A stretch of 64,000 bases of DNA. Origin: Neurospora intermedia. Its lineage: Eukaryota > Ascomycota > Sordariomycetes > Sordariales > Sordariaceae. This document shows positions 13,091-26,921 of this stretch, piece after piece (position 1 is the stretch's first letter; every line of letters starts with the position of its first letter). Under the pieces are notes generated by a model. It was given only the letters and a program-made list of their open reading frames with translations. It searched no databases and was not told the origin of the DNA. Position numbers and translations under genes: made by a program. The DNA is taken from the NCBI GenBank assembly GCA_037102815.1, contig BTPP01000004.1, forward strand, positions 744,001-808,000, written 5' to 3'.

Positions 13091-15758
13091 TCCGTCCTAC
13101 TTATAGTATCTTACTATATTAGTACTATAGTAGTAGTATTATAGAAATAGGGATTTGGGTCTTAGGGTCTTAATTATAGAAATTAGTTAGGGTAATTATA
13201 CCGAAGTACTTTAATAATGATAATAGAAAGGCGGTAAAGCCGCGGCGATTCGCTATCGAATATATTAAAATAATAATGTCCCTTATTAAAAAACGTAAGA
13301 CTTATAAAAGAACTGTTAAAAATAACCGTAAGAGAAAATATAATAGCTTCTTAGGGCCTTTAAAGTTAATAGTAGGTATTAAAGGGTAATTTTAATTATT
13401 TAGCCGAAGGCTCCTCCGATAAATAAATTCTTCTAACGCTCTAGCGGCGTCTCGCTATAATTAAGGGCCGGGCTTCTTTAGGTTTTTACAATAGAAATCT
13501 TTAATATCGCTAACGTTCGCTTAGAAATCCTTTACCGGGCGCTAATTGGAATAATATAATTTCGGCTACTTAATCCTATATTCTAATTTACTATTTATAT
13601 CCTACTATAAATTTATAATATACTTGAAATATTATTCCTCCTCTCTAGGGTTAGTAAGGGAAACGATAGCGCTGTTAGCCCGTTAGTTTAGGGTACTATT
13701 AAATAAATTTTAATTTAGGAGGCCTTCTTAATAGGGGCGGACGAAAGAGACGTAGAAAACCGGAAAAATTCTAAATGAAACATTTATAGTAATAGCGACG
13801 GCTCGGGGGTATACCTTCTCAATAGGGAAAGGACCCGCCTATTTATTAGAAAACTTAGCGATTAGCCTACCCTAATTCTAATACTTTATACTAACCTAAA
13901 TTTTATTGCCTATCTTGTACCGTAGTGCGTTAGACCGGTATATATCGGTATAGTATTAGTAACGTTCTTGGGCTTCTTCTATAAATATCCGGGCTTTAAC
14001 GGTAATTCTATCTATTTATTCCTTAATATTGCGTACGTTAAGTAATTCTTAGTATTATACCGGCAATATCGGGCCGGCCTTATAGTATAGCGGCTTGGTG
14101 CCTATCCTTGGGTACTATCCGTAGTTGGCGAAAAATAGGGAGAGGCTAGTAGTTTCGGAGATGTAATTATTTGCCGCGAACTCCGCTAAAGGTAGCTACT
14201 ATAGCTAGTTATTTTGGTAGTAAGAGTAGAAGGCGTAGAAATATTATTTAATATAAGCGTTAACAACTTCTGTCTGGCCGTTAATCTCGGGGTGGGCGGA
14301 GGAGGAAAGTTTTTATTTAACGCTTAGTAAGTAGTAAAACTCTTACTAGAAAGCGGTAACGAATTAGGTACTTTTATTGGAGATAATAGAGTCTAAGGTA
14401 CTGTAGAGGTAGTAGACTTTGTGTAGGAAGGCCGCAGTGGTCGCCCGGGTTAATAGGCTATAAACGCTAATATAATAGTGTATCTTCGTTAGGCGGTTAA
14501 TGATAACTATAATATAAGTATAAGTATAGCCGTCTATTTTTATTGCGGGGAGGGGGCCAATAAAGTCGACGGAGACGTCGGACCAATTATAAAACGGGAC
14601 CGGTAGTGGTTTAAAGAGCCTAGGGGGCGCGAAATAGAAATTCTTTATCCGCGTATAGAGATAGTAACCTTGGACGAAGGCGGCGACGTTACGGAAGAGG
14701 TTCGGCTATGTATACGTCCGCCTTACGAAATTGTAAGTCTTAAATTATTTAGGGTGCCTGCTTAGAGTAGAAGTATAGGTACGTTATAGAACCTATAGTT
14801 GGGTTTCCGGGTAGGGGGGGATAAAGGTCCTACTTTTAATTAGAATCCTGCCTTAGGTTGCCTTATAGTCGGTTATAGTAGCGCTAATAACTTTTCGTAG
14901 CTATCTTGGGAATGTATTGTAATTGGGGTCCTAAAGTGCCGCGAGGGCGGTAAGAGATTCCGGGGAGGTTAAGTAAACTACGTCGATATAATTGTCGATA
15001 GGGGATTCGGTATTGAAGACGAAGAGTTTTATTAGTATTAAATTATTTAAAGTATTAATCGGTTCTTATCCCTCTGTCTAATTCTCCCTTAGTAGAAGGG
15101 TATGTATACGGTTAATAATCCGGTCGTCGCTTATATTTCGTTTATTAGTTAGGGCGCTATTGGGGAGGTACGAAAGTACGTTGGGGACGGCGGCGTAGGC
15201 CCTAGGGTAATAAATAATTTTAAAGTGAAAATCGCTAAAGAATTCGAACTACCGGATTTACCGCTAGTTAAGGAACTTTGTAGATATAAAGTATTGTAGG
15301 CTCTTATAGTCGGTAATAACCTCTACCGGTTCCTTTGCACTTTAGAATTTAGGGTACTATTCTTCGAAGGCCTTTATAATAGCGAACAGCTCTTTATTGT
15401 AAATCTCGTAGTTATACTCGGCCGGGGAGTGCTTGGCCGAAAAGAAAGTAATAGGGTGGCGTTTCCCCTCTTTATTAATTTGGGATAGTATACCCCCGGA
15501 CGCCTAGTTTAATGTATTTACTTTGAGGATGGTCTTTTTATTAGAATTATAGTAAGCGAAGACCGGTGCTAAAGTAAAAGTAGTTTTAAACCGTTTAAAG
15601 GCGGCTATAATTACCGGCGGTAGGGGTAAAGTTTATTTATCTTTAAATATTAGCGTAGTAAGGGGCTGGGCGATCTTCGAAAAACCTTTAATAAACCGGC
15701 GGTAGAAATTTATAAACCTAATAAAGCGCTAAAGGTCTTTAAGCGTTTCGGGGGCGCT

Positions 15759-16364
15759 TTAGCCAAGTATAGCGCTGACCTTCTCCGGGTCTATACGGAG
15801 GCCGTCTTTGGAAATAATTAAATTTAAGTATTTTGTTTCGTACTTATAGAATTTGTACTTACGAATATCTATAGTAAGGCCCGCTTTGTACAAGTACGAA
15901 ATAACGTTGTTTAAGTAGCGCTTATATTCCGCCTTCGTTTTACTATAAATAAGGACGTTATTCAAATAAGTAGTGGTGTATTTATTGAGGATATTAAAGA
16001 GGATATAGTTAATATAGTGCTGGAAGGAGGCGGGGGCGCCTATTATACCGAAATTCGTAATAAAATACTTAAAAAGTCCAAACTTAGTAATAAAGGCCGT
16101 TTTCCACTTATCCCCGGGGGCGATTCGTAGCTAATTAAAAGCCGTTATTATATTGAATTTACTAAATTACTTTGCCTTCTATAGAGCGTCGATAATCTCC
16201 CTTATAAGGGGGATAAAATACTTATTCTTAATAGTAGTATTATTTAACCCCCGGTAGTTAATATAAATACGGACGCCGCCGCCCGGTTTCTTAGTAAGTA
16301 GTACCGGGGCGGCTACGGGGGAGGAATTCGGACGAATAAATCCAATAGCGAAGTAGTTGTCCAA
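15759..16364 (-). pseudogene. Reverse transcriptase region of the gypsy-type fossil
   Basis: Two short surviving frames identify the domain. One contains GFIRPNSSP and LTKKPGGGVRIYINYRGLNN, as at the start of Ty3/gypsy reverse transcriptase. The other contains NNVLIYSKT and ISKDGLRIDPEKV, which correspond to the catalytic DDVLIYS and downstream SxDG..DPEKV blocks. The region is degraded and not functional. Confidence 0.85.
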
Positions 16365-17999
16365 ATATTTATGGATAACCTAGAGCTCTTCTTAAGATAT
16401 AGGGCGGGGGTAGTAGTAAGGGGGGTTCTACCCTGGAATTAAATCGATCTTATAATCGAAGGGGCGGTACGGTAGTATTATTTTAGCGGTATTAGGGTCG
16501 AAGGCTTTCTATTTCCTTTAGAAGTATTTGGGGAGGGCCGTAAGAATTTCCTAACGGGTCGGTGGCGGTTTGCCGTCGATATACTTTTAAATATCTTCCG
16601 CTGAAATAGCCCGGAACTACGGTTTTTCTGCTACCTAATCCCTATAATTAGCTATTGGCCGGGAGAGAGGTTGCGCAATTAATTAACCTTAGAGGACGGC
16701 CTAAAGTATAATATTATTGAAGTAATAGAGGAGTTAGTCCGAATTGGCTAGATCGCTAGGTCCGGTATTAGAGGGTTTATCTACCTACTCCTCGGTAAAG
16801 TAGTAGAATTAGTCTAATATATACCGATAGACCTCTATTCCGGACTCTTTATATGAAAGAACGAAATTAATAGTAAATAGAATATAAATAGAGGCGTCCT
16901 AGGGCTAAACGCGGCTATTTAGGCGTATACCGCTACTAACTATTAATTTAATTATAGTTAGGGAACGGGGGCGGGACTATTTCGGCTTCGTAGTAGGCCG
17001 GGACCTATCGTAGGGGGTAGGCGTTATAAATCGTACAGCCGGTAGGGAATTAATTACGGTAGGTTTAGGGTCTGAAGGTATATATTAGGAAGGGCTAGGC
17101 TGGTGTGGTATTTCAACGGCGGTAAAACTTAATAATTCTATAGATTTATTAGACTAGTCGATCGCTAGGTTATACTTTTTCAATTAAGGGAGGTTGAGAA
17201 TTATATCCGGGCCGCTAAGCGGCCAAATGAATAGGGCGAAGCGGTTTATAAATAAATCGATAGAGTGTATTAAGATATAAATATATAAAATATTGCCCCC
17301 CTCTCGGCTATTAGCTAACCGAAGGGTATAGGGCTGGGAGAGTAGCGTTATAGGAATATTATAGTAGTAGGTAAAAGCGGAATTAATAAAACTTATTAGG
17401 GAGCAACCGGAATCGATTATAGTAGAATAAGTAACTGAGGAACTAGCGCTAAAACGGAGGGAACTTAAGAAGGAGAAATTAATATTAGGTTCTATAGAAT
17501 ATAAATATAAATCCTCCGAATCCTTTGAATTAAGCCTCTAGTAGCGACTTATATTGGAGGTTAAGCTTTTCCCGTCTCTTAGGGGGGGGCTAAAACGGTA
17601 GTAAGATTCGTAGGTTTCGGTTTGGCCTTTACTATATATACTATCGTATAGTGGCCGGGGGCGCCGTAATATATATATAGGTTGAGCTTCTAGTATTTAT
17701 CCCTTTCGGTTTAGGAGATAGGACCCTTCTAAGGAACACCTACTTTACTAAGGATTATAGGGTTACCGGTATCCGCAGTAGGAAAGGGGCGTAATACTGC
17801 CGAAAGGCCGCCGTTCTAGTACCGGTGATTACTAATATTATTAATTATAACCCGGAGGAGTTCAACCTATATAGCGAAATTATCGGCCGCTAAACGAACC
17901 GTAACGCTAATTAAGGCGTTTTAGAGGGGGCTACTAATTTTAGATTTAAATATATCGATACAATAATAGCCGTCGAATTCGCATTGGTCGGCTAGCTTA

Positions 18000-18943
18000 A
18001 TAAAAGTAGTAATAAAATTAGCGAATAGTACGCTACCTTATTTAAAATAGTCTATCTCTTATATTATTTTAGTATAAATGTTTAGGGTAATATAGTAAGG
18101 GTTAAAGTAAGCGAGGATATTTTAGAAATTAAAGAGTCCGGTCGGCTAAGCCGAGACGTCGTAGAAGTTAAGTATAACTATATCGACCTTAGCCCGAATA
18201 TATATATAAATATCGCTGGAAAGGCGTTGGGAGATATAGAGAATACAATTGGTTAGGGTCGGGTAAATAGTAAAGTTAAGTACGAATTTAACGATTAATT
18301 AGGACCGCCAATTAGTATATTCTTCCTAACGTTTAAATAACGACGTTTCAGCGCTGCTAAATACCGGGGGCTTAGCGCTACGCGGACGGGCGGTAACGGA
18401 GTTGTACGTAGTATATTAGGTTTATGGAAATGCCGACGTAGCGCCGCCGTTCGAATACCGAGCGTGGCTCTCAACTTCGGCGAATCGTTCCTACGCCTGT
18501 TGGGCCTGTGCGGACGCAACTGTAATTTCCGCTGTAATTTTAGCGAAGTTTTACTATATTTGGGAGGCGGTAGTAAAATTCTAGGTTATAGCGTATTGGG
18601 CTTAGCTAATTACCTATTAGGCTTCGAAGGCCTCCTACTGAGCGATATAGAATTCGTTATACGCTCTACTAAAGTATTCTTTAATAGCCGTAAGGTAGAG
18701 TTAGAGTTAGGCGAGAACGTCGGGGTCCGTCTTTAAAGTGGAGGCGAAGTTAGAAAGGTCCTTAGGGAGGTTTACAACCGCCTTATAAATAAAAGGGAGG
18801 GTATTAGGGCGGAAAAGGGTACGGGCGGTCGCTTTGCGGGTAGGCGCTATATTAGAATTAGGCGTAGCGGCGCCTAGGGAGCCTGTAGAATTATTTATAG
18901 TATAGCTAGTAGGGTTACGGTATAGGAACGGTTGATGGTACAA
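18000..18943 (-). pseudogene. gag-like region of the gypsy-type fossil
   Basis: Assigned mainly by position, just inside the 5' LTR and upstream of protease and reverse transcriptase on the reverse strand. Short open segments survive (18295-18519 and 18707-18943), rich in Arg, Pro and Asn. The forward ORF 18464-18736 is a shadow. Degraded. Confidence 0.5.
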
Positions 18944-19216
18944 AGCGGAGGTTGAGGTATTGAGGTTGTCGGGGCTAGGTTAATTGTGTAGTCGGGGTAG
19001 TCCTGTAAGTAATATAACGGTAGTATAATTTGGGCGTAGTATCTAGGTAGTAGGTTGGGGGGTTTTTGGGGGATGGTCGTGGTAAGGTAGGACTAAATTG
19101 TAGATATAGCGTAACTTAGCTGGGACGGGGGAAGGTCGGCACTAATTCTAAAGTAAAACGAAATAAAACGATTTTTAATCGCCGGGCCGTCGTCTAATAG
19201 AAAAGGTGTAATATAC

Positions 19217-19408
19217 TATTATAATACCGACCAAAAGGGACTTAAAGAAAACGTAATATTGTATAAAGAGGAGAAGATTAGAAAAGAGTAGCGAAAACTC
19301 TACTCTCAGACTATGTATACGAGCTAAGTGGAGGCATGACTAAGGGACGGCTGGGCTTCGGTACCGGGACGCCTAAAGTGCCAAGTCATGTCATATAGTA
19401 CTGTGACA
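19217..19408 (-). repeat. 5' LTR of the gypsy-type element
   Basis: 192 bp, matching 11564-11755. It ends TACTGTGACA followed directly by the CCTTT duplication. Confidence 0.88.
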
Positions 19409-19813
19409 CCTTTAGTATTTAAGTCTTATAATACTAGGATCCAAGTAGTAATACGTAGTTACCTAAATTCGCTACGTAGGGTAAAGGAGTATAAATATTA
19501 ACTTCGTAATTACTTAAATTCGTTACATTGTCGGGGATTCTTTACAATTACCTAAATTCGCCGTAAAGAGGAAGGGGGTTAGATTACATTCTCTAAATAA
19601 ATAGGACGCTCTCCTTAAATCGGAAAGGTAGTTATATAATTACAAAAGTACCCAAATTCGTCTTACGTACCTAATAGGTACTTCTAATCTTCGTAATAGA
19701 AACGATTTTTTATCGCTCAATGCAACGTCGCTTAGTGCCTTCTTAAATAAGGCCGGTCGGCAATAATAGTATAGTATGGTTTAGGTTAAATAATTAAAAT
19801 TGCAGCTACTATT

Positions 19814-20080
19814 TAATACCGTTGAGAGGGTATTTGAATGTAGTAACAATAATATATATCTAAATGAATATATGTAAAATAATACTCCAGGAAGAATCCA
19901 GAGTAGGAAATTTGCGTGTAGTCGATTGACTTTAAGGCACGCAAGCCTTATCTAATCTATGGACCCACATACGTGGGTGGGCTCCCGCAGGAGCGGTTCA
20001 ATTGAACCTGACCGAGCGGCTGGGTCATCTAGTCAGGTAATCTGACGTGTGATGACGCCAACGATACCATTCCGGTATCA
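19814..20080 (-). repeat. LTR of a second retroelement (solo or 5' LTR)
   Basis: About 267 bp with a short inverted end pair: GGTATCA at the right edge (20074-20080) and TAATACC at the left edge (19814-19820), which is TGATACC after one G-to-A change. The right two thirds keep normal base composition while the left part is AT-rich. The sequence between here and 19414 contains four degenerate CCTAAATTCG repeats. No second copy of this LTR is seen in the window. The reverse-strand coding trace at 9000-11410 could belong to it, with the gypsy-type element inserted in its leader. Confidence 0.45.
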
Positions 20081-20286
20081 CCTTCTACCCCCCCCTCGAC
20101 CTTTATTTTAATAAAAAAGTCCGGGCGTTCGAGGAATAGCTAGCCTATTCCCTAGTAACAGCCTTTATACGGGGTATATTAGTATAGGTAGCGGCCGAAA
20201 TTTAGGAACGAAGAGTACAATACCTATTATACCTAGCGCTAACTAGTAGAAAGGCGAAGGCCGAATAGACTATATAATAGGCGCTA
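20081..20286. other. Flank between the LTR and copy II
   Basis: About 200 bp, AT-rich after a CT-rich start. A forward frame here (for example SLVTAFIRGILV, RRVQYLLYLALTSRKAKAE) looks coding-like but is not recognised. It does not match gene A, although the other side of copy II lies in gene A of copy III. Confidence 0.35.
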
Positions 20287-20440
20287 CTTAGCTGTGGAAC
20301 CCCGACCTGGAGATGCCATCGCATGACCGTCAATTGACCGCAACTGAAAAGTTGCCATTGCAGCTGAGGTTACCGTGAGCTGACGGTTAATAGCGCAGAA
20401 CGGTAGTTTTTCAGACTACGGTAGAGGTGTCTGCACCTTC
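20287..20440. repeat. Gene-A-side end of copy II with ACGGT motifs
   Basis: The terminal CTTAGCT at 20287 is followed by five ACGGT/ACCGT motifs between about 20325 and 20430. Arrays of short motifs near both ends are typical of CACTA-type elements, where an accessory protein binds them. Confidence 0.65.
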
Positions 20441-20650
20441 CCAGGCGTTAAGTCTGACTGACTGCAGGTCAGAAAATGAATCCCTGTCAGAGAAAAAGAA
20501 TCCCTGTCACCTGCATGCAGATCTGCACTGCAGGCAGCACAGGAAAAGAGCATCAGGAAGTCGCGATCAACGTGCATTTGTCTACGGAGCTACCTGCAGT
20601 CCACCACCCGTCGTCGCCCACCCGCGCACGGTCCAGCCCAGCGCTGCACC

Positions 20651-20770
20651 TGCACCCAGCACCTGCACCCAGCACCTGCACCCAGCACCTGCACCCAGCA
20701 CCTGCACCCAGCACCTGCACCCAGCACCTGCACCCAGCACCTGCACCCAGCACCTGCACCCAGCACCTGC
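20651..20770. repeat. 13-bp minisatellite, about nine units
   Basis: Tandem units of TGCACCCAGCACC, nearly perfect. Because 13 is not a multiple of 3, all frames on both strands stay open here and produce spurious ORFs. It lies in the gene-A-side subterminal region of copy II and is absent from the other copies. Farther in, at 20870-20960, there are irregular GCGATTGAATGC repeats. Confidence 0.9.
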
Positions 20771-21278
20771 ACCGCCCCAGCACTGCACGCCCGGGACTGC
20801 ACCGCGCACAGCACCGCGCTGCATTGAATGCAATTGCTGTGCATAACTGTCACAGGAATGAGAAGTCATGGATGCGAGGCGATTGAACTTACAATGCGAA
20901 TGAGCAATGCGATGCGATTGAATGCAGTACAGCACAGAACGATTGATGCGATTGAGCTTGCACTGCGAGCGGCGCGGATGATGGCATCCTCGGGGATCAT
21001 CACTGTTGAGCTGTAGTCAATTGGATCGATGCGGTTCAGACGAGCGGGAACGCACACGCAGTCAATAACATTGGGGATGAACCGGTTGAACACAGCAACA
21101 ACTTGCCTAGTGTCCCTGGCTCTGTGCATATAAAGACCAGACGATAAAGAGGGGAAAAGGGGATAGTGGAACAAATGCCTCATTGTATATTGAGGGGGAG
21201 TCTAGATACTGGAAAGAGTTAGTATGATAGTGTACATAGTGGTTATCGAACCCTTACTATTAGAAGTATTATTAAATG

Positions 21279-24200
21279 CTATAACCAGATGATGTCCTAG
21301 TTTACTAACACCTATTTAGGGTAATGACTAGGCTCATTGCGCTCGCTGATCTTGGAAATGTTTATAATGTAGATTCTGTCTGTCTTGACGGCCGGTAAGC
21401 CGACGATTAATGTCTCGCCCGTCTCTTTAACCGTCTGAAGGGCAAGGCTTTGAACGATCCGATTCGTGACTATCATCTTGGTCAGTACAAGAAAGATGCG
21501 GCGTTTATTATACTACTTCTGTTTATGAACGAAGATGTGGTCGATACGGCTGATAGCGCTATGGTTACGGTATCTGATGTAGTCGCTAACGCTGTAGCTA
21601 TGGCGCTTCGAGGTACTGTTACAGGGCCTAATGGCTATGGTTAGTATGGTGTGTATATGAACAAATTGTTAGCCATTTGTTATGGTTTGTGTACTCCGTG
21701 CTAGTATATGTGCGAATAGGGCAGAAAAGGCAGTAGGATTTTTTAATTCGGACGGTGTTTGGTGGGTTCTTGCGGGATTTCGGTAATATTGACGGTGATT
21801 TATAATATTGAATAACTAACGATACTAAACGCATAGATACGTTATATTTGGGTCGTATATGTGTAGTGTTATGGCGTGGCTAGTTCGAGGCTAGGTATAA
21901 GATAAGGGAGATGCCTTAATAGACGGCCCCTATGCCCGGTATGCGTTGGTATTGGCTAGAAGGGTAGGATGAATATGGGATAAGGATAGGGGAGAAAGGA
22001 ATATGGATATTGGGAGGATGGGATATGGATATACTTGTCTGTAAACGATAGATTTGTGTTGTATTGTAAGGCACTAGGTACGAACCGTAGGATCCGTACG
22101 TTGTAGTCTATTTCGTATGCTTGTGAAAGAGTACGTCGAAAGTTATCGGACATTTGACGAGAGGATAAAGGTAAGTATTGGCTAAGATTAGTAATAGGAT
22201 GGCGTATTCGGTGTACTATTGTATTATTGATTTTGCCAGTTATAGATGGCTGAATGTGCGTTTTGGTTGCCGCCTTCGGGATATCGAACTCCTGTTTATC
22301 CTTCTTCTGATTGCCGCTAATGCTAATGCGCTGCTTGTTTTTGCGGTGGAGTAGGCTGTCGAATAAATTGGGGGCGTCCTTGGCGATATTTTGGATTTGC
22401 TTTGTTAATGTAGGATTAGATATAGTAAACGAGTTGAGTAGGGTAAACCGAATGGTGTGGATAATGCGCTCTTGCTCGAGGATCTATTTCTCGATATCCC
22501 TGCCGTTGGTGGTCTGGGCCGTGGCTTTGAGTCGTCTGGATCGTCGTTGTTGATGTTAGTATATATTTAAATTGCATCCTCGAGCATTGCTGGTACGGCT
22601 TTTGTGTATCAATTCTCAATGTGGGTTATGTGCTGTAAGCTGCCCTATATTATAGTATGGTGTAGTCGGGTACCTGACAGCGCCAAGACTTGGATTCAGG
22701 GGTAAACATATGGATCAATTTACTTGTGATACTTTTCTTCCGCCAATATATTTAACAAGCCGGGTGGTCCATATTCATTATAAATCTGCCTATAATGAAC
22801 ACCCAGATGCACGTTTGGTCGAAGTGCCTTGCGCACATACTCCTTTGCCCTCTTTGGCAAATTAGTGGGAGCAGCTGCAGCTACAATTCCACCCTCCTCG
22901 TCGTCAGGGTCGGCATTTTCAGCCATCTGGGCATCATCATCTGGACCGCTAGTACTGAGAGCACTGGCACTGGGACCACCGCTTGCTGAAGACAGTCGAG
23001 AAGATCGTTGAGTCGATGATGCCTGGGAAGGACCAGAATCCGCACGAGCACGATTCTGGAAGGCGTTGATTCTGGGGTTCTTTGCTATGGCCGTTGAGGC
23101 TGCCTGGCAGAGTAGTGTATACTAGTCTCTGGCATGCTTGGTCTCAATATCGACGTTTTTATATGCTTGTCTGGTATTTCGGGTGTTTATTAGGATGGAG
23201 TTACTCTATGCCATTATAGCTAGTATTCGAATAAAGCAACCGACTAATCTGGTATTTGCAGTAGCCTCCTCGCCGTCTGTATTAGATTCGTCCTCTTCCT
23301 CCTGGCGGTCTGGTTGATGAATCGCCTTCCATGCCTCCTATGCGTGTGGATTGATATGGTCTTTACGAAGCCATGCCTCAAAAAGCGGTGGTGCAATGAC
23401 TGACCACTGCGCATAATGTGTAAGGTTGTAGCTTAGGATATAGGACAAAGGCGAAGGTAAGGCACTCTAGCTAGGTGGAAATGGCCAGCCACGGAGGACA
23501 CGGCTGTATTCAACCTTAGCTTTGGCTGTCAAGAACATATCTAATAGTATTTTATAAGTGGCTGCAATAATGCCTTTGTACTCAGAATGAGCCGGATCTG
23601 GTGGTCGAGATAATATAATATCGAGTGCCGGGGTTAAGTCGAATAAAGCTGGCCTGAATCTACTGATTCCCTATTGCGTGCGATATGTATTTTTATCGCC
23701 TATCCTCCACAAGTTGAAATCCACCTTATACCGCATTTGTAGATGCTGATGATGATATTGATTTATTTCAACGCCAGTGGTTCTCGCGAGCACATCTTGC
23801 TGGTTGACTACGTGCTCTGGTCCGATGAAACAGAAACGACAAAATTTATGGCCAGCTATGCCCACTACACCAGAATTCTGATTTTGCTGTGGTATATCAC
23901 TAGTGTAATAAAGAGTGAAAATTGACACCAGAGTCGGCCGTCCCTGGACTTCCATTATAATACTACGGTCTAATGGTATAGTGTACCCAAGAGCCTTGAT
24001 AATATCGTTGAAATTGGATATATACGGGCCGAGGACAATAGGAAAGATATTCGCATCTCTAGCCCGAGTATTAAAAGATAGACTAGTAGGTGATTGGTAG
24101 ACCCCTATAATAAAACGGTAAACATTACAGTAAATACCGAATCTATCGATGAATATAAGTACTAAACAGCTTAAAATGTCGTTTCTATACCTTGTATAGG

Positions 24201-26251
24201 TTTTATCCAACTTTTCTTCGAAAAATTCTCTGCTAAAGGTCTTGATCTCGAGTTCCGCTCGAATGGGTGGGGTAAATACAAGGGGGTAAATCTTTATGTT
24301 TCTGCTGCTGTCTGGGCTGTTATAATTTCTGTCTGGATTGTCGTTATTTACTCGAAAAGAATTCGGCTCGCTGTCAGCGACGTCGTCCAATATACGGCGT
24401 ACTAGGAAAGAGTTCTTTTGAAATTCGAAGTCTGGTTCTGTCGTATATTTCGGGAAGGTTTTCCGATTTCGTGCTGTACGACCCCTTGTAGGTAGATCGA
24501 CTGCCGGGCTGGGATTACTCAAATTATTACTATTAAAGTAATTAACATTGATTGGTGTAAATTGATCGGCCCATTCTTGAGGAATCCAATCTTCGATGTT
24601 AAGACGTAGAATCAACTCCCATTTCTTGAACTTCATGCTATGGTTGAGTTGGAAGTGTAGATTAAGGCCAGGAAATTCCTCCTCGATTTGCTGAATCGGG
24701 ATATATTCGTTGATTATAAGGGTGATTTCGCCTATATAGTCCTTGAAATTGTTGGTAAAATTTTTGCCTATACCTTTAATCCGGCTGATATGTATGTGAT
24801 GATTTGGGTGATTATTAGGTAAACGATAATAGTATTGTGCATTGCTGTGATCATGGCTCTGGACATGGCTGTCTTCGTCGGTGTAATTATTAATATCCTT
24901 GACGTTGTAAACGGTGTAATCCTTGTAGTAGTAGAAGTATATGAAGTCCGACGGGAAAATGGCTTTTCTATTATTATTAGAGTTGTTGATAAAATAGGTA
25001 TATTCGCTAGAGGTAGTCCGAATAGATAATGACCAATAGGGGGAATAGAATAATTCGTTTGGGTTATCTATTAAATAGGCTATGCCTTTATATATTACAC
25101 TGGCCGTATCCGAGTTCAGGAAGGCCTGAAACAGCGATTTGGGATCTATGAAATATAGTAGTACTATAATACTACTAGATTAGTCTTTGTTAGAACCAGT
25201 AGATTATTGTAATCCTAGTCCCGCTGTATTTGTATTTGCTTTTCTGGGTTGTTATACTTATTATACTTATTACGCCCGTTGTTTCGCTTATTTTACCTAT
25301 TTTTTTTGACGCGTTAATTCGGTTTTCATTCTATCTATTTATAATAGTACCTATACTATTCGTATATTTAATAAAGGGAGGCGGCGTAAGACCCGGTCTT
25401 TAATAGTAGCTAATTATTTTAGTAGTGCTTAAATAGCTAGAATAGGCTGGCTATTACAACCTTATAAAACGCTTAATATTTGTAATTAGATTTTATAATC
25501 CTTAAGCGATATACGACGGATATAGGTATATAAACCTAGTACTATACTAAAATCCGATATATATTCTTACTTATTATAATAATATTAAATAAATTTTAAT
25601 ATATCGAAAATTTGGCCGCGTTCGATTACTAGTAGTACCCCTATTGTAACTTCGGGTTCTATAAGCTGGTTTGCTACCTACTTATTTACAAAATCTTCAT
25701 CGAATATAACCGTATTTGGTTATTGCATTTCTCGGTCGTATTCCCGCTCTATATATTCAATATTAAATTAAAATTAGTTATTATTAAATATAGTAGGAAG
25801 GATATTATTTTCCAATTCGGCTAGCCGGCGTTATATATCTATTAAGTCCAGATCCGCAAACACATTTTGATCGATAAGTCCTATCTCTATATATAAATTA
25901 GTATTTAGATTTATTTTAGTATCAAAGCGATTACTCACCTTGGTCGTCTTCGTTAATATCTTCCCATTCTTTAAGAGGCAGAGCGGGGTCTAATATTATA
26001 GCATCGCCGTCGTCGTCATTGTCAAAAACGGGTCCAAAACCAGGACTCTGAGCCGTTGGTGATCTTGACTTGCGCGGGGGGGTTGGTGATTTTGACTGAC
26101 GAGCTTGTTGTTGTCGTCCAGAGTAAGGGTAGATATCAGGAACTGGCACTCGTCTGCCATATCCAGCCCGGATTCTGTGATCTACCTGCCTGCTGACCAC
26201 AAGGTCTGCCCACAGGGACGAAGACTCCTTGATCTTAGCCTGGCGAGGCAT
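21279..26251 (-). pseudogene. Gene A (transposase-like), copy II, damaged
   Basis: Exon 1 is 25939-26251, starting MPRQAKIKESSS and ending at a GTGAGT donor in the same place as in copy V. The core survives as an open 321-codon segment at 23671-24636. It contains FIDRFGIYCN (aligned with FIDGFGVYRN), TSDIPQQNQNSG and FCRFCFIGPEH. A later segment is open at 22720-22926 (PKRAKEYVRKALRPNVHLGVHY). The last exon reads RRIFLVLTKM...LIVGLPAVKTDRIYIINISKISERN and ends at 21279-21281. Between 24640 and 25900 it is heavily mutated. An in-frame TAG lies at 22484-22486 (reverse strand), exactly where copies IV and V have one. Confidence 0.8.
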
Positions 26252-26921
26252 GACGAAGGCGAGTGACCAGACCAAAAAGAAGGTGGACCAAACAAAGAGT
26301 GTAGTAATGTAAGGGGAAGAGTTAGTTGTAAAGGGAAGAGTTAGAATCAAGGGGCCGAGGGGTGCCCGAGGCTGCGAGCTTGCTGTAAGGCTACAATGAC
26401 CCTTCTAGAATAGTTTAAGTTAAGATCCCCCAGATTCTACCAAGGATTCTACAGTACAAACGAAATATAACTTGAGACGAGAGACAAAATCATATGCATA
26501 CTACCTTGTACGTGCCTACTTTATTGAGACATTTACTGATGGTGTGTAGTGCAAACAAGTTCAATGAGGGTAGTCTCGTGAACTCATCTCATCTCTAAAC
26601 AACAAACAACTCCTGATATTGCCTCATCCCGTATACAATTGTATTCCCAGTTGCACTCTATCTCTGATATTATCTGTTTCTGTTCCTGACTTACACATCA
26701 TGGATCTGTGCACCCAAGCACCGGAGTGGAGCTCCCGAGTGCCCTGGCTGTTATGTCAGGGGTAGTGGCTTCGCTGCACTGATGTAACTGGCTGCAACCC
26801 CTGCCAAGATCTGGCCAGCCGAGCCGCTTCAATGGCCCACTTCGAACTTCCATCAACTTTCATCCACCACACCATCACCACATTCACTACATTCACCACA
26901 TTCACCAGTCGCTGCCAACCA

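Larger units (their letters stand above)
11564..19408 (-). mobile_element. Ty3/gypsy-type LTR retrotransposon, complete in outline, degraded fossil
   Basis: Two 192-bp LTRs bound the element, and CCTTT is directly repeated outside them (11559-11563 and 19409-19413), giving a clean 5-bp target duplication. The coding strand is the reverse. In order from the right are a gag-like region (about 18900-18000), a protease region (about 17300), reverse transcriptase (about 16400-15750), RNase H (about 15500) and integrase (about 14900-13800). A further region of about 2 kb lies before the 3' LTR. It is broken by dozens of changes typical of RIP. The LTRs differ mainly by C-to-T/G-to-A changes, so sequence divergence cannot be read simply as age. 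Confidence 0.88.

Noticed and set aside
18464-18736. Forward 90-codon ORF
   Set aside because: Opposite strand of the gag-like region of the gypsy-type fossil, with no independent support.
20427-20935. Overlapping ORFs in several frames on both strands
   Set aside because: They are all produced by the 13-bp minisatellite at 20651-20770, which keeps every frame open. There is no conserved protein between copies.
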